A DNA stretch of 33,184 nucleotides from Bordetella parapertussis (lineage in GTDB: Bacteria; Pseudomonadota; Gammaproteobacteria; Burkholderiales; Burkholderiaceae_C). Below the pieces are notes generated by a model. That model was given only the letters and a program-made list of their open reading frames with translations. It ran no database searches and was not told where the DNA came from. The position numbers were made by a program, and so were the translations under genes. Shown one piece after another: positions 1 through 7,752 of this stretch; within the stretch, counting starts at the first letter, position 1; the number at the start of each line of letters is the position of its first letter. The DNA is taken from contig CAMBSK010000028.1 of the NCBI GenBank assembly GCA_945870575.1, positions 1-33,184 of the forward strand. Direction: 5' to 3'.

Positions 1-216
1 GCCGAGCGCCTGATTCCCTGGCTGCCCGGCGCCAAGCTGGGCAAACCGCAAGCCATATCTGATGACGCGCTGGCTTTTTATTTGGAACCGGCCGAACCGC
101 GCCAAATCATTGCGCGCATGTTGCGCAACCTGCACGAGATTTACCGCCGACAAGACGACCAGGAGAGGCTGATGAAGGTCAGGGCCAGGTTGGCGGTGTT
201 GCTGCCTGACAATTAA
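1..216 (+). CDS. SirB1-like / transglutaminase-TPR family protein, C-terminal end only
   Basis: This is the last 71 codons of a gene that begins before the window. Frame 1 is open from the first base to TAA at 214-216. The tail contains the stretch [15 protein letters not shown] followed by [11 protein letters not shown], which resembles the C-terminal tetratricopeptide-like helices of the SirB1 family (transglutaminase-like core plus TPR tail). The molecular function of that family is poorly defined. The gene converges on purM, and the two stop codons overlap in a TTAA at 213-216. The family call rests on this short tail and is tentative; that it is coding is much surer. Confidence 0.6.
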   Translation, partial: AERLIPWLPGAKLGKPQAISDDALAFYLEPAEPRQIIARMLRNLHEIYRRQDDQERLMKVRARLAVLLPDN

Positions 217-1241
217 TCGATCAGTACCGCTGCGCCATTGCCCTTGTCGGCAATCACACCAATGCGGTAAACCTGCTCGCCTAAAGCCGCCAGCGTCTGA
301 TTGCATGCATTTGCGTGCTCAGCAGCAATCACCAGCACCATTCCTATGCCGTTGTTAAAAGTGCGGCACATTTCTGCTTCATCAATGCCTGCCGTTTGCT
401 GCAGCCAGTTGAACAACTCGGTACGCGGCCAACTGGCGCGTTGCAGGTGCGCGGCGCAATGCTCGGGCAGCACGCGCGGGATGTTTTCGGTCAAACCGCC
501 GCCGGTGATGTGCGCCAGCGCTTTGATAGGGTGGGCTTTGAGCGCAGCCAGCACAGATTTCACATACAAACGCGTGGGCGCCATCAGCGCTTGTTTGAAC
601 AACTGGCCGTCAAGAAGAGCCGGCAAATGCGAGGATGCGCGGTCTATGCATTTGCGCACCAAGCTGAAACCGTTGGAATGCACGCCGCTGGAGGCCAGTC
701 CCAGCACCACGTCGCCGGGCGACACGTTTTTGCCGGTCAGGATCAGCGATTTTTCCACCACCCCCACGGCAAATCCCGCCAAGTCGTATTCGCCCGCCGG
801 GTACATGCCGGGCATCTCGGCGGTTTCGCCACCAATGAGCGCGCAACCCGAGAGTTCGCAGCCTTTGGCAATGCCGCCGACCACCGAGACAGCGGTGTCC
901 ACATCCAGCTTGCCACAGGCGAAATAGTCCAGGAAAAACAGCGGTTCTGCGCCTTGCACCAGCACATCGTTGACGCTCATGGCGACCAGGTCTATGCCTA
1001 CGGTGTCATGCATATTCCATTCGAAAGCCAGTTTCAGCTTGGTGCCAACGCCGTCAGTGCCGCTGACCAGCACCGGTTCTTTGTAGTTTTTCGGTACCTC
1101 AAACAGCGCGCCAAAGCCGCCAATACCCGCTAAGACACCGTCGCGCATGGTTTTTTTAGCCAAAGGTTTGATGCGTTCAACCAAGGCGTCGCCTGCGTCG
1201 ATATCGACGCCTGCATCTTTGTAGGAAAGTGGTGTGTTCAT
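213..1241 (-). CDS. purM: Phosphoribosylformylglycinamidine cyclo-ligase (AIR synthetase)
   Basis: PurM catalyses the ATP-dependent closure of FGAM to aminoimidazole ribonucleotide, the fifth step of de novo purine synthesis in the cytoplasm. The protein opens with [17 protein letters not shown], the family hallmark, followed by the glycine-rich GIGGFGALF, the ATP-binding [12 protein letters not shown], and [13 protein letters not shown] near the C-terminus. I chose the ATG at 1241 (342 aa) because it puts the [12 protein letters not shown] block at the N-terminus as in E. coli PurM. An upstream TTG at 1259 would add six residues with no support. No clear Shine-Dalgarno sequence is visible. 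It is divergent from the permease gene and shares only the intergenic region with it. Confidence 0.95.
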   Translation of the reverse strand: MNTPLSYKDAGVDIDAGDALVERIKPLAKKTMRDGVLAGIGGFGALFEVPKNYKEPVLVSGTDGVGTKLKLAFEWNMHDTVGIDLVAMSVNDVLVQGAEPLFFLDYFACGKLDVDTAVSVVGGIAKGCELSGCALIGGETAEMPGMYPAGEYDLAGFAVGVVEKSLILTGKNVSPGDVVLGLASSGVHSNGFSLVRKCIDRASSHLPALLDGQLFKQALMAPTRLYVKSVLAALKAHPIKALAHITGGGLTENIPRVLPEHCAAHLQRASWPRTELFNWLQQTAGIDEAEMCRTFNNGIGMVLVIAAEHANACNQTLAALGEQVYRIGVIADKGNGAAVLID

Positions 1242-1281
1242 AAGCGTAAGGCGCGGCAATCACGCCCGGGGGTCGGGTCGA

Positions 1282-1299
1282 TAGAATCAGAGCATTCTA
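1282..1299. promoter_or_regulatory. Inverted pair of TAGAAT hexamers between divergent purM and permease genes
   Basis: TAGAAT at 1282-1287 and its reverse complement ATTCTA at 1294-1299 face each other across six bases in the 79-bp divergent spacer. Each resembles a sigma-70 -10 box, one per direction. I see no convincing -35 element at the right distance on either strand, so promoter activity is an inference. Confidence 0.3.
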
Positions 1300-1320
1300 A
1301 ATGCGGGTACTTCTCCCCTG

Positions 1321-2391
1321 ATGTCCATATCCCCCGACTACCGTTTTTACGCTGCCTGGCTGTTGATACTCAGCCTGCTTGCTGCGTTGTTGTGGTGGCT
1401 GACGCCGGTACTCACACCTTTTCTGATTGCCGCTGTCATCGCTTATGTGCTGTCTCCCTTGGTGCAGCGGTCGCAGGCGCTGCTTGGCCCCGGTGTGCCC
1501 AAGTTTCTCGTCGTGCTGGTCTGCGAAATTGTTTTTTTGCTGCTGCTGGTGGCATTTATCGGTTTGATTGTGCCGGTGCTATTTAAGGAAGCTGGCCGGT
1601 TGCAAACGCAGTTACCCGGTTTGCTGGCCCAATTGCAGACTTGGGCCACACCCTTGTTACAAAGCTTGGGCATTGATTTACAACTCGATCCGCAAGGTAT
1701 CAAGGACGTTGTGTCCGCTCAGCTTCAGGCCATTTTGCACAACAGTATGGATTCGGTGTTGTCTTCTTTGCGCATAGGCGGCAGTGTGGCGTTGGCACTC
1801 ATCGGTAATCTGATTCTCGTACCGGTGGCGCTGTTTTACCTGTTGATGGACGGTCACCACATGCTGGCGCAATTGCGTGAATGGCTGCCGCGTAAGGCTG
1901 AACCCGGGGTGACCGATTTTGTAGGTGAAGCAGATGCGGTGCTGGGCGAGTATGTGCGCGGTCAGTTGCTGGTGATGCTGAGTCTGTCGGTGTATTACGT
2001 AGCCGGTTTGTCGCTGTTCGGCCTGTCAGTTGCCTGGCCCATAGGTATTCTGACCGGCATGGCGGTATTCGTGCCCTATGTCGGTTTTGGCGTGGGCTTG
2101 CTGTTGGCGGCTTTGTCGGGTTTTCTGGAAATGGCACCGCTGCAAGCTTCGGTCATGCTTGCGGTGGTGTTTGGCATCGGTCAGTTACTGGAAGGTTTTG
2201 TGCTGACCCCACGCCTCATCGGCGAGCGCATCGGCTTGCATCCGCTGGCAGTCATTTTTGCCTTGCTGGCTTTCGGTCAGTTGTTGGGTTTTGTCGGCGT
2301 ATTGATAGCCTTGCCGGCCAGCGCGGTGTTGCTGGTGGCTTTGCGGCGCTTGCGTCAACGCTATGTGGCCAGCCGTTTGTATGCGGGCTGA
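1321..2391 (+). CDS. AI-2E transporter (PerM/TqsA) family membrane protein
   Basis: This 356-residue inner-membrane protein has the layout of the AI-2E exporter family. Hydrophobic segments lie at roughly residues 10-45 and 60-90. A soluble amphipathic region follows (about 95-145), and then a cluster of membrane helices from about 155 to 345. The block GILTGMAVFVPYVGFGVG and the following LLEGFVLTPRLIGERIGLHPL are typical of the family. Members export small molecules or ions; the substrate here cannot be read from sequence, and the AI-2 label is a family name rather than evidence. The start ATG at 1321 lies at the very N-terminal hydrophilic tail; there is no good ribosome binding site. hda begins seven bases after the stop, so the two are probably cotranscribed. 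Confidence 0.88.
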   Translation: MSISPDYRFYAAWLLILSLLAALLWWLTPVLTPFLIAAVIAYVLSPLVQRSQALLGPGVPKFLVVLVCEIVFLLLLVAFIGLIVPVLFKEAGRLQTQLPGLLAQLQTWATPLLQSLGIDLQLDPQGIKDVVSAQLQAILHNSMDSVLSSLRIGGSVALALIGNLILVPVALFYLLMDGHHMLAQLREWLPRKAEPGVTDFVGEADAVLGEYVRGQLLVMLSLSVYYVAGLSLFGLSVAWPIGILTGMAVFVPYVGFGVGLLLAALSGFLEMAPLQASVMLAVVFGIGQLLEGFVLTPRLIGERIGLHPLAVIFALLAFGQLLGFVGVLIALPASAVLLVALRRLRQRYVASRLYAG

Positions 2392-2397
2392 GGCTTG

Positions 2398-3084
2398 ATG
2401 AAACAAATCGCATTGGATATCGGTGTTTCAGTTGGCCCCGGTCTGGGGAATTTTCATCCCGGTCATAACGCTGCTGCTCTCGCGCACCTGGAACTCTGGA
2501 TGGCCGGACGCACGCGTTCGCCGGTTCCCACGTATTTGTGGGGCGATAACGGCAGCGGCAAAACCCACTTGCTGCGCGCGGTGGCAGACCATATTCGAAA
2601 CCAAGGCGCCCGCGTCGGCTGGATGGACAAGACCACGGTGCAACCGCCTGAGTTCAACCCCGAATGGGAAGTGTTGCTGCTAGACGATGTGCAGTTTTTT
2701 TCTGCGGTTCAGCAACACATGGCATTCAATTGGTTTGTGAACGCCGCTACGCCCGGCGCCGCACGCCAGCCTTGGGTGCTGGCTGCAGGCTGTGTGCCGC
2801 CCCAGGATTTGCCGCTGCGCGAAGATTTGCGCACCCGGTTTGGCTGGGGCCATGTGTTCCATTTGCAATTGCTGGACGACGACCAGCGCCGCGAGGTGCT
2901 GCTCAAGCACGCGCAAACGCTGGGCATGCACTTAGGCAACGACTTGCTCGATTATTTGCTCAGCCGTTTCAGCCGCGACTTGGGGCACCTGATTGACCTG
3001 CTTGAACAACTCGACAACTACGCGCTGCAAACGCAGCGTCCTTTGACCATTCCTTTACTGAGAGCCATGCTGGATGAAACCTGA
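2398..3084 (+). CDS. hda: DnaA-homologous replication regulator Hda
   Basis: Hda joins the DNA-loaded sliding clamp and promotes hydrolysis of DnaA-bound ATP, which prevents re-initiation. The 228-residue protein is one AAA+ module. Walker A is GDNGSGKT (49-56), Walker B is EVLLLDDVQ (91-99), and the box VII/arginine-finger stretch is LREDLRTRFGWG. The extreme N-terminus contains QIALDI (3-8), which fits the clamp-binding hexapeptide that Hda carries there. I chose ATG 2398; the TTG immediately before it adds only one residue. Lack of the DnaA DNA-binding domain IV separates it from DnaA. Its C-terminal end overlaps or abuts the next gene, so the permease-hda-HAD-pcnB-folK run is one dense unit. 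Confidence 0.9.
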   Translation: MKQIALDIGVSVGPGLGNFHPGHNAAALAHLELWMAGRTRSPVPTYLWGDNGSGKTHLLRAVADHIRNQGARVGWMDKTTVQPPEFNPEWEVLLLDDVQFFSAVQQHMAFNWFVNAATPGAARQPWVLAAGCVPPQDLPLREDLRTRFGWGHVFHLQLLDDDQRREVLLKHAQTLGMHLGNDLLDYLLSRFSRDLGHLIDLLEQLDNYALQTQRPLTIPLLRAMLDET

Positions 3085-3091
3085 ACCGCAG

Positions 3092-3763
3092 ATGAAACTC
3101 GCGCTGTTTGACCTTGACCACACCTTACTGCCGCTGGACTCTGACCAGTCCTGGGGCGAATTTACTTTGCAGCTGGGCTGGGTAGACAAAGTCGCTTTCC
3201 GGCAAAGAAACAATGCTTTTTACGCCGACTACAACGCCGGTTGTCTGGACATACACGAGTACGTGCGCTTTGCCACACGCAGCATGCGCGAGCGTGGCAT
3301 GGAAGAAGCGCAGGCCGCGCATCGCCAATTTATGCAACAAGTGATTCAACCTGCCATCAAACCTGCTGCTTTGGAATTGGTGGCGCAGCACCGCGCCCGG
3401 GGCGAAAAGCTGGTGATGGTGACGGCCACCAATGAATTCGTCACCGGCCCTATCGCCCAAGCCTTTGGTATGGATGTGTTGCTGGCGGTCGAGTTAGAGC
3501 GGGACGCCAATGGCCGCTTCACCGGCGAGATTGCCGGCGTGCCCAGTTTGCGTGAAGGCAAAGTGACACGCGTGACCCAATGGCTGGCGCAGCAAGGCTT
3601 GGACTGGTCGCAGGTGCAAGCCACCTTTTACAGCGACTCAACCAACGATTTGCCCTTGCTTGAAAAAGTCCAGTTGCCGGTGGTGACCAACCCCGGCCCT
3701 GCTCTGCGTCAGATAGCCCAAGAGCGGGCATGGCGTATCCTCGACCTTTTCGAGACCTCATGA
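3092..3763 (+). CDS. HAD-IB family phosphatase
   Basis: This 223-residue protein belongs to the haloacid dehalogenase superfamily, subgroup IB (phosphoserine-phosphatase-like). Motif I is DLDHTLLP, with the nucleophile Asp7 and the acid/base Asp9. Motif II is the threonine in VMVTATN (about 111), the motif III lysine is in REGKVTR (157), and motif IV is YSDSTNDLPLL (Asp182, Asp186). Betaproteobacterial relatives are often annotated as histidinol-phosphatase or simply HAD hydrolase; the substrate is not evident here. The start is ambiguous: ATG 3092 begins MKLALFDLDHTL as family members usually do, while ATG 3074 overlaps hda by 11 bp and adds six residues. The stop overlaps the pcnB start in ATGA, which suggests translational coupling. 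Confidence 0.88.
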   Translation: MKLALFDLDHTLLPLDSDQSWGEFTLQLGWVDKVAFRQRNNAFYADYNAGCLDIHEYVRFATRSMRERGMEEAQAAHRQFMQQVIQPAIKPAALELVAQHRARGEKLVMVTATNEFVTGPIAQAFGMDVLLAVELERDANGRFTGEIAGVPSLREGKVTRVTQWLAQQGLDWSQVQATFYSDSTNDLPLLEKVQLPVVTNPGPALRQIAQERAWRILDLFETS

Positions 3764-5217
3764 TCAAAAAAATCATTCAAAACCTGTTCGGCAAATCAGA
3801 CAAGAGCGTCGCCGCGCGTTTTGGCAAGCGGCGAGTGATTCCTGCTTCCACCCACGGCATAGATCCGGACTTGGTGGACGAGCGCGCATGGAACGTGGTG
3901 CGCACCTTGCAGGAACGCGGTTTTGAGGCTTACATCGTCGGCGGCGCCGTACGCGATTTACTGGTCGGTTTAAAGCCCAAAGATTTTGATGTCGCAACCG
4001 ACGCCACCCCCGAAGAAGTCAAAGCGTGTTTCCGGCGCGCTTTCATCATCGGCAGACGTTTTCGCATCGTGCACGTGGTCTATGGACGCGGGCGCGACCA
4101 TGAGGTGATCGAAGTCTCTACCTTTCGTGCGCACTTGGACAGCAATGACGCCGAGCAGGTCAGCGGCAACGAGCGCACCAGCAAAAAAGCTTTGTCTAAT
4201 ATGACTCACGCGGTGGACGCCAGCGGGCGCGTGTTGCGCGACAACGTTTGGGGTCCGCAGGACGAAGACGCCACCCGCCGCGATTTCACTGTCAACGCCA
4301 TGTATTACGACCCGAGCGTGGGCGAAGTCATCGACTACCACCACGGCTTTGAAGACGCGGCCAAACGAGTCATCCGCATGATTGGTGAGCCGTCGGCGCG
4401 TTACCGCGAAGACCCGGTGCGCATCATCCGCGCGGTGCGTTTTTCCGCCAAGCTCAGTGCGCTGGGTTTTAAGCTCGAGCCGCGCACCGCCAAGCCTTTG
4501 AAATCCATGATGGAGTTGCTGGCCGATGTGCCGCAAAGCCGTTTGTTCGATGAAATGCTCAAGCTGCTGCAAACCGGTCACTCGATTGCCAGCATCGAGC
4601 AATTGAAAAAACTCGGTCTGGCGCGCGGCATTTACCCGTTGCTGGATGTGGTGGTTGAACGCGCCGACACCCCGTTTGTGCAGGCTGCTTTGCAAGACAC
4701 CGACCGGCGGGTTGGTGAAGGCAAACCTGTGGCGCCCAGCTTTTTGCTGGCCTGCGTGTTGTGGGCCGATGTTCGCGAAGGCTGGCAAGCACGCATGGCT
4801 GACATGCCGGTGTTTCCTGCGCTGCAAGAGGCCATGGAGGAAGTGTTCAACGCGCGCATCGGTGACGTTTCCGGGCGCGGCAAGTTGGCGGGGGACATGC
4901 GCGAAATTTGGAGCATGCAACCCCGGTTTGACAAACGCAGCGGCAGCGCACCTTTCGGTTTGGTCGAGCAGGCGCGTTTTCGCGCCGGTTTCGATTTCAT
5001 GTGTTTGCGTGCAGAGGTCGGCGAAGTCGATATAGAACTGGCCGACTGGTGGGAAGATTTCAGCCTGGCGGATGATGAAAGTCGAGTTGCTTTGTTGCAA
5101 GCCGTTAAACCTGCGCCGCGCTCAGTTCGTGCTGAAGGTGAAGCCAAAAAACGCCCGCGCCGCCGTCGCAAACCCGCAGGTGCCAAACCTGATGCCGTTG
5201 GTAACGCAGACACGTGA
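3760..5217 (+). CDS. pcnB: Poly(A) polymerase I
   Basis: PcnB adds 3' oligo(A) tails to RNA and so marks transcripts for decay. The 485-residue protein carries the nucleotidyltransferase core GGAVRD (61-66) followed by DFDVATD, whose two metal-binding aspartates are at 75 and 77. It also has RRFRIVHV and ATRRDFTVNAMYYDP, and the neck region with EDPVRIIRAVRFSAKL. The long insert between the motifs and the arginine-rich tail (KKRPRRRRKPAG), likely to contact RNA, point to poly(A) polymerase rather than the shorter CCA-adding enzyme. ATG 3760 overlaps the HAD stop as ATGA and is preferred over an upstream in-frame ATG at 3730 inside the HAD gene. Its 3' end overlaps folK by 26 bp. Confidence 0.93.
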   Translation: MIKKIIQNLFGKSDKSVAARFGKRRVIPASTHGIDPDLVDERAWNVVRTLQERGFEAYIVGGAVRDLLVGLKPKDFDVATDATPEEVKACFRRAFIIGRRFRIVHVVYGRGRDHEVIEVSTFRAHLDSNDAEQVSGNERTSKKALSNMTHAVDASGRVLRDNVWGPQDEDATRRDFTVNAMYYDPSVGEVIDYHHGFEDAAKRVIRMIGEPSARYREDPVRIIRAVRFSAKLSALGFKLEPRTAKPLKSMMELLADVPQSRLFDEMLKLLQTGHSIASIEQLKKLGLARGIYPLLDVVVERADTPFVQAALQDTDRRVGEGKPVAPSFLLACVLWADVREGWQARMADMPVFPALQEAMEEVFNARIGDVSGRGKLAGDMREIWSMQPRFDKRSGSAPFGLVEQARFRAGFDFMCLRAEVGEVDIELADWWEDFSLADDESRVALLQAVKPAPRSVRAEGEAKKRPRRRRKPAGAKPDAVGNADT

Positions 5218-5677
5218 ACCGCTCAGCGCTTATGTCGCTGTCGGTGCCAATTTGGGTGACGCCATTGTTTCAGTCACTCAGGCTTTGCAAGACCTGAGCG
5301 GATTGCCGCAGACGCATGTCGAATCAGTTTCCTCTTTGTACCGCAGTGCGCCGTATCAGGCCGAAGGCCCGGCCTTTATCAACGCAGTGGCGCATATACG
5401 CACACGTTTGAATGCGCCGGATTTACTCGTGGCTCTTCAAGCCATGGAACAAAAGGCCGGACGGGTGCTCAGCCACGTGAACGCACCGCGAACGTTGGAC
5501 TTAGATATTCTTTTTTATGGCAACGCCAAGCTGCAAAGCAGTTGGTTGACTTTGCCGCATCCGCGCTGGATAGAACGGGCTTTTGTGCTGCTGCCTTTGC
5601 AGGAAGTGGCGCCGCACAAAGTCATACCCGTCATGCTGCACGCGGTGGCCGAGCAACAAATTGAGAAATTGGTTTGA
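5192..5677 (+). CDS. folK: 6-hydroxymethyl-7,8-dihydropterin pyrophosphokinase
   Basis: FolK transfers pyrophosphate from ATP to hydroxymethyl-dihydropterin, the step before dihydropteroate synthesis in the folate pathway. The 161-residue protein shows AYVAVGANLGD at its start, SSLYRSAPYQAEGPAFINAV, the signature APRTLDLDILFYG (metal-binding Asp103 and Asp105) and LPHPRWIERAFVLLPL. I placed the start at ATG 5192 because it leaves 12 residues before the conserved AYVAVG strand. A reading frame open further upstream lies within pcnB and adds unrelated sequence. It overlaps the pcnB 3' end by 26 bp and appears to be the last gene of this run. Confidence 0.93.
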   Translation: MPLVTQTREPLSAYVAVGANLGDAIVSVTQALQDLSGLPQTHVESVSSLYRSAPYQAEGPAFINAVAHIRTRLNAPDLLVALQAMEQKAGRVLSHVNAPRTLDLDILFYGNAKLQSSWLTLPHPRWIERAFVLLPLQEVAPHKVIPVMLHAVAEQQIEKLV

Positions 5678-5748
5678 CCTTTGCTCTAAAGCCATTGATT
5701 TGAGTTCAACGCGGATTGGATTAGCCACTGTTTTTACAAGCATTCAAG

Positions 5749-6195
5749 TCACTGCGACAGCTTATTCGATTCCTCGATTTGCGATTCAAAGTAGCGCTGG
5801 AAACCATAAGCCAGGCTGGAGAGCAGGGCGGTGGTGCCCAGCATCAGCGACAACACCAGCGCCCCGACCGTCAACCAGTTGGTGTTGCCGGCTTTGGACT
5901 CTGCGTCTGCGGCGGGGTTGTAGTGGCTGTTCCAGCTTGCAGCCGACATTAAACCCCAGTAAATGGTGTGCACGGCGCTGACGGCGATGGAGATACCAAG
6001 CAAGGGCGCCAGCCACCAGCTCAAGTGGTCATCCAGTCCGAAAGATTGGGCGCGCTCAAAGCCGTAAATACCCAGCAGGCTCAACAAAATCTGCGTCCAG
6101 GCTATCGAATCGCGCAGTCCGAACAAATAAAAACGGGCCAGGCCGAGGGAACCGCCAATCAGACTGAGCCAGCAAACCAGAGTTTTGTTTTTCAT
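5749..6195 (-). CDS. Small TM2-like membrane protein of unknown function
   Basis: This 148-residue protein begins with a hydrophobic stretch, SLIGGSLGLARFYLFGLRDS, that resembles the TM2 domain pattern (a glycine-rich turn leading into F-Y). Further hydrophobic segments lie at about 32-45, 60-82 and 107-127. A polar linker rich in Ala, Asp and Asn (about 88-106) separates the last one. I do not recognise a function; TM2 proteins are generally uncharacterised in bacteria. ATG 6195 starts right before the first membrane segment and is preferred over a start at 6222. It lies 75 bp downstream of the GNAT gene on the same strand and converges with folK; no terminator is obvious between the two convergent genes. 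Confidence 0.7.
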   Translation of the reverse strand: MKNKTLVCWLSLIGGSLGLARFYLFGLRDSIAWTQILLSLLGIYGFERAQSFGLDDHLSWWLAPLLGISIAVSAVHTIYWGLMSAASWNSHYNPAADAESKAGNTNWLTVGALVLSLMLGTTALLSSLAYGFQRYFESQIEESNKLSQ

Positions 6196-6270
6196 GTCTG
6201 GATTATCCGCTTGCGACACCACCGTGTTGGTGTTCTCCCTGATAACCTCCGTTTAGCTGACGGCCTTCGC

Positions 6271-6804
6271 TTATTGCGGATCGCAACTTTGTCCCGGCCC
6301 CAGCGCTCTTTGCATCAGCACCGTGTCCAGCCAACGCCCGTGTTTCCAGCCGCTGGCTTTGAGTAAACCGGCGTGGCTGAATCCCAGCCGCGCATGCAGG
6401 GCAATCGATCCGGCATTGGCCGAGTCGCCGATGACCGCCAGCATTTGGCGCATACCAGCTTGTCCGCACAGGGCAATCAGTTCGGCCAGCAATGCCGCGC
6501 CCAGACCTTGGGATGTGTGTTGCGGGTGAACATAAACCGAATCTTCAACCAAGTAGCGAAAGCCCGGGCGCGGTCTGAATTGACCGGCATAAGCAAAACC
6601 CAGCACCTCGTCGCCCTGACAAGCAACCAGCCATGGCAAGCCGAGTTGCACCACATTCGCATGGCGTTGCGCCATGTCGGCCAGGCTTGGCGGCTCCAAC
6701 TCGAAGCTGCCGCCACCATGCGTCACATGGTGGGCGTAAACGGCGGTCACCGCCGACATATCGGCGGGGCGGCAAAGGCGGATTGCGGGTGTTTGAGGGT
6801 TCAT
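6271..6804 (-). CDS. GNAT N-acetyltransferase, phosphinothricin/methionine-sulfone acetyltransferase-like
   Basis: This 177-residue protein has the GNAT fold. It opens with IRLCRPADMSAVTAVYAHHV and continues with GGSFELEPPS and GFRYLVEDSVYVHPQHTSQGLG. The acetyl-CoA pyrophosphate loop is QGLGAAL (99-105), and MLAVIGDSANAGSIALHARLGF follows. The order of these blocks matches the PAT/MnaT (YncA) subgroup, which acetylates small amines such as methionine sulfoximine or phosphinothricin. The actual substrate here is unknown. The start codon at 6804 lies 14 bp upstream of the rpsP -10 box on the other strand, so the two divergent promoters must overlap. Confidence 0.85.
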   Translation of the reverse strand: MNPQTPAIRLCRPADMSAVTAVYAHHVTHGGGSFELEPPSLADMAQRHANVVQLGLPWLVACQGDEVLGFAYAGQFRPRPGFRYLVEDSVYVHPQHTSQGLGAALLAELIALCGQAGMRQMLAVIGDSANAGSIALHARLGFSHAGLLKASGWKHGRWLDTVLMQRALGPGQSCDPQ

Positions 6805-6823
6805 GACGGCGGCAGTCTATAAT
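6793..6823 (+). promoter_or_regulatory. Putative sigma-70 promoter of the rpsP operon
   Basis: A perfect TATAAT lies at 6818-6823, about 83 bp before the rpsP start. The best upstream match is TTGAGG at 6793-6798, with a long 19-bp spacer. The -10 call is reasonable; the -35 is weak. The region overlaps the first codons of the divergent acetyltransferase gene. Confidence 0.55.
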
Positions 6824-6906
6824 GGCAGGCTTTTCAGCGAGCGCTGGCCGGGTGGTCAAGTCGCGTGTCTCATCGCTGAATCAAAGACTGTACCCAAGGA
6901 TAAACC

Positions 6907-7158
6907 ATGGTCGTCATCCGACTTTCCCGCGGCGGCGCAAAAGCCCGTCCGTTTTTCAATATCGTTGTCGCTGACAAGCGCGTTCGCCGTGATGGCCGTT
7001 TCATCGAGCGTATCGGTTTCTACAACCCCATCGCTTCCGGTGGCGAAGAAGGCCTGCGCATTGCGCAAGACCGCCTGAGCTACTGGGTAGGTGTCGGTGC
7101 GCAAACATCGCCTACCGTTGATCGCCTGATCAAGCAGGCCGGCAAAACAGCCGCCTGA
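6907..7158 (+). CDS. rpsP: 30S ribosomal protein S16
   Basis: S16 is an assembly protein of the 30S ribosomal subunit. The 83-residue product begins [23 protein letters not shown], continues [13 protein letters not shown] and ends with [14 protein letters not shown], matching the bacterial S16 family in length and sequence. A good Shine-Dalgarno AAGGA lies about 7 bases before the ATG at 6907. It leads the classical rpsP-rimM-trmD-rplS operon with an 11-base gap to rimM. Confidence 0.97.
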   Translation: MVVIRLSRGGAKARPFFNIVVADKRVRRDGRFIERIGFYNPIASGGEEGLRIAQDRLSYWVGVGAQTSPTVDRLIKQAGKTAA

Positions 7159-7169
7159 TCACGCATCCT

Positions 7170-7742
7170 ATGCTGCCCGCCTGGGAGCCTGCTGAATTAC
7201 CAGCGGACGCCGTAGAAGTCGGGCGCATTCTGGATGCCTGGGGACTCAAAGGCTGGTTCAAAGTCTCGCCCCATAGCGCCTCACCAGAGGCGCTTTTTTC
7301 TTCCAAACGCTGGTTTTTACAACCGAACGAGCGCGGCGCTTCGCCTTTCGATGGCACGGTGCTCATGCCAATTCGCGAAGCCAAAGAGCACGGCGACTCG
7401 GTGGTGGCTTGTCCTATGGAAACCATAGACCGGGATGTCGCCGAAAGCCTTAAAGGTGCGCGCATATTCGTGCCACGTTCCTCTTTTCCATCGACCAAAG
7501 AAGATGAGTTTTACTGGGTCGACTTGATAGGATTGGCAGTGCGTAACCGCGAAGGGCTGGACTTGGGCACGGTCAGCGAATTGATGTCTACCGGCCCGCA
7601 AACCGTGCTGGTACTCAGCCAGCCAAACCCGGACGATCCGGCAAAACCGCTGGAGCGCATGATTCCGTTTGTCAGCGCTTATGTGGACAAAGTGGACATG
7701 GCTGCCCGGCTGATTCTGGTCGATTGGCAGGTGGATTATTAA
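7170..7742 (+). CDS. rimM: 16S rRNA processing protein RimM
   Basis: RimM binds S19 and helps the 3' domain of the 30S subunit mature. The 190-residue protein shows the N-terminal RimM domain (VEVGRILDAWGLKGWFKV) and the C-terminal PRC-barrel, with the typical FYWVDLIGLAVRNREGLDLG. It ends IPFVSAYVDKVDMAARLILVDW. The start ATG at 7170 follows rpsP by 11 bases. Nothing is missing relative to the family. Confidence 0.95.
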   Translation: MLPAWEPAELPADAVEVGRILDAWGLKGWFKVSPHSASPEALFSSKRWFLQPNERGASPFDGTVLMPIREAKEHGDSVVACPMETIDRDVAESLKGARIFVPRSSFPSTKEDEFYWVDLIGLAVRNREGLDLGTVSELMSTGPQTVLVLSQPNPDDPAKPLERMIPFVSAYVDKVDMAARLILVDWQVDY

Positions 7743-7752
7743 AACCGTCGCC

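Noticed and set aside
315..1133. 272-codon plus-strand frame opposite purM
   Set aside because: It is a shadow of purM, with no motif and His/Gln-rich composition.
3970..5100. 376-codon minus-strand open frame opposite pcnB
   Set aside because: It is antisense to a complete, well-conserved pcnB, shows no recognisable domain and is rich in His/Arg/Gln typical of shadow frames in GC-rich DNA.
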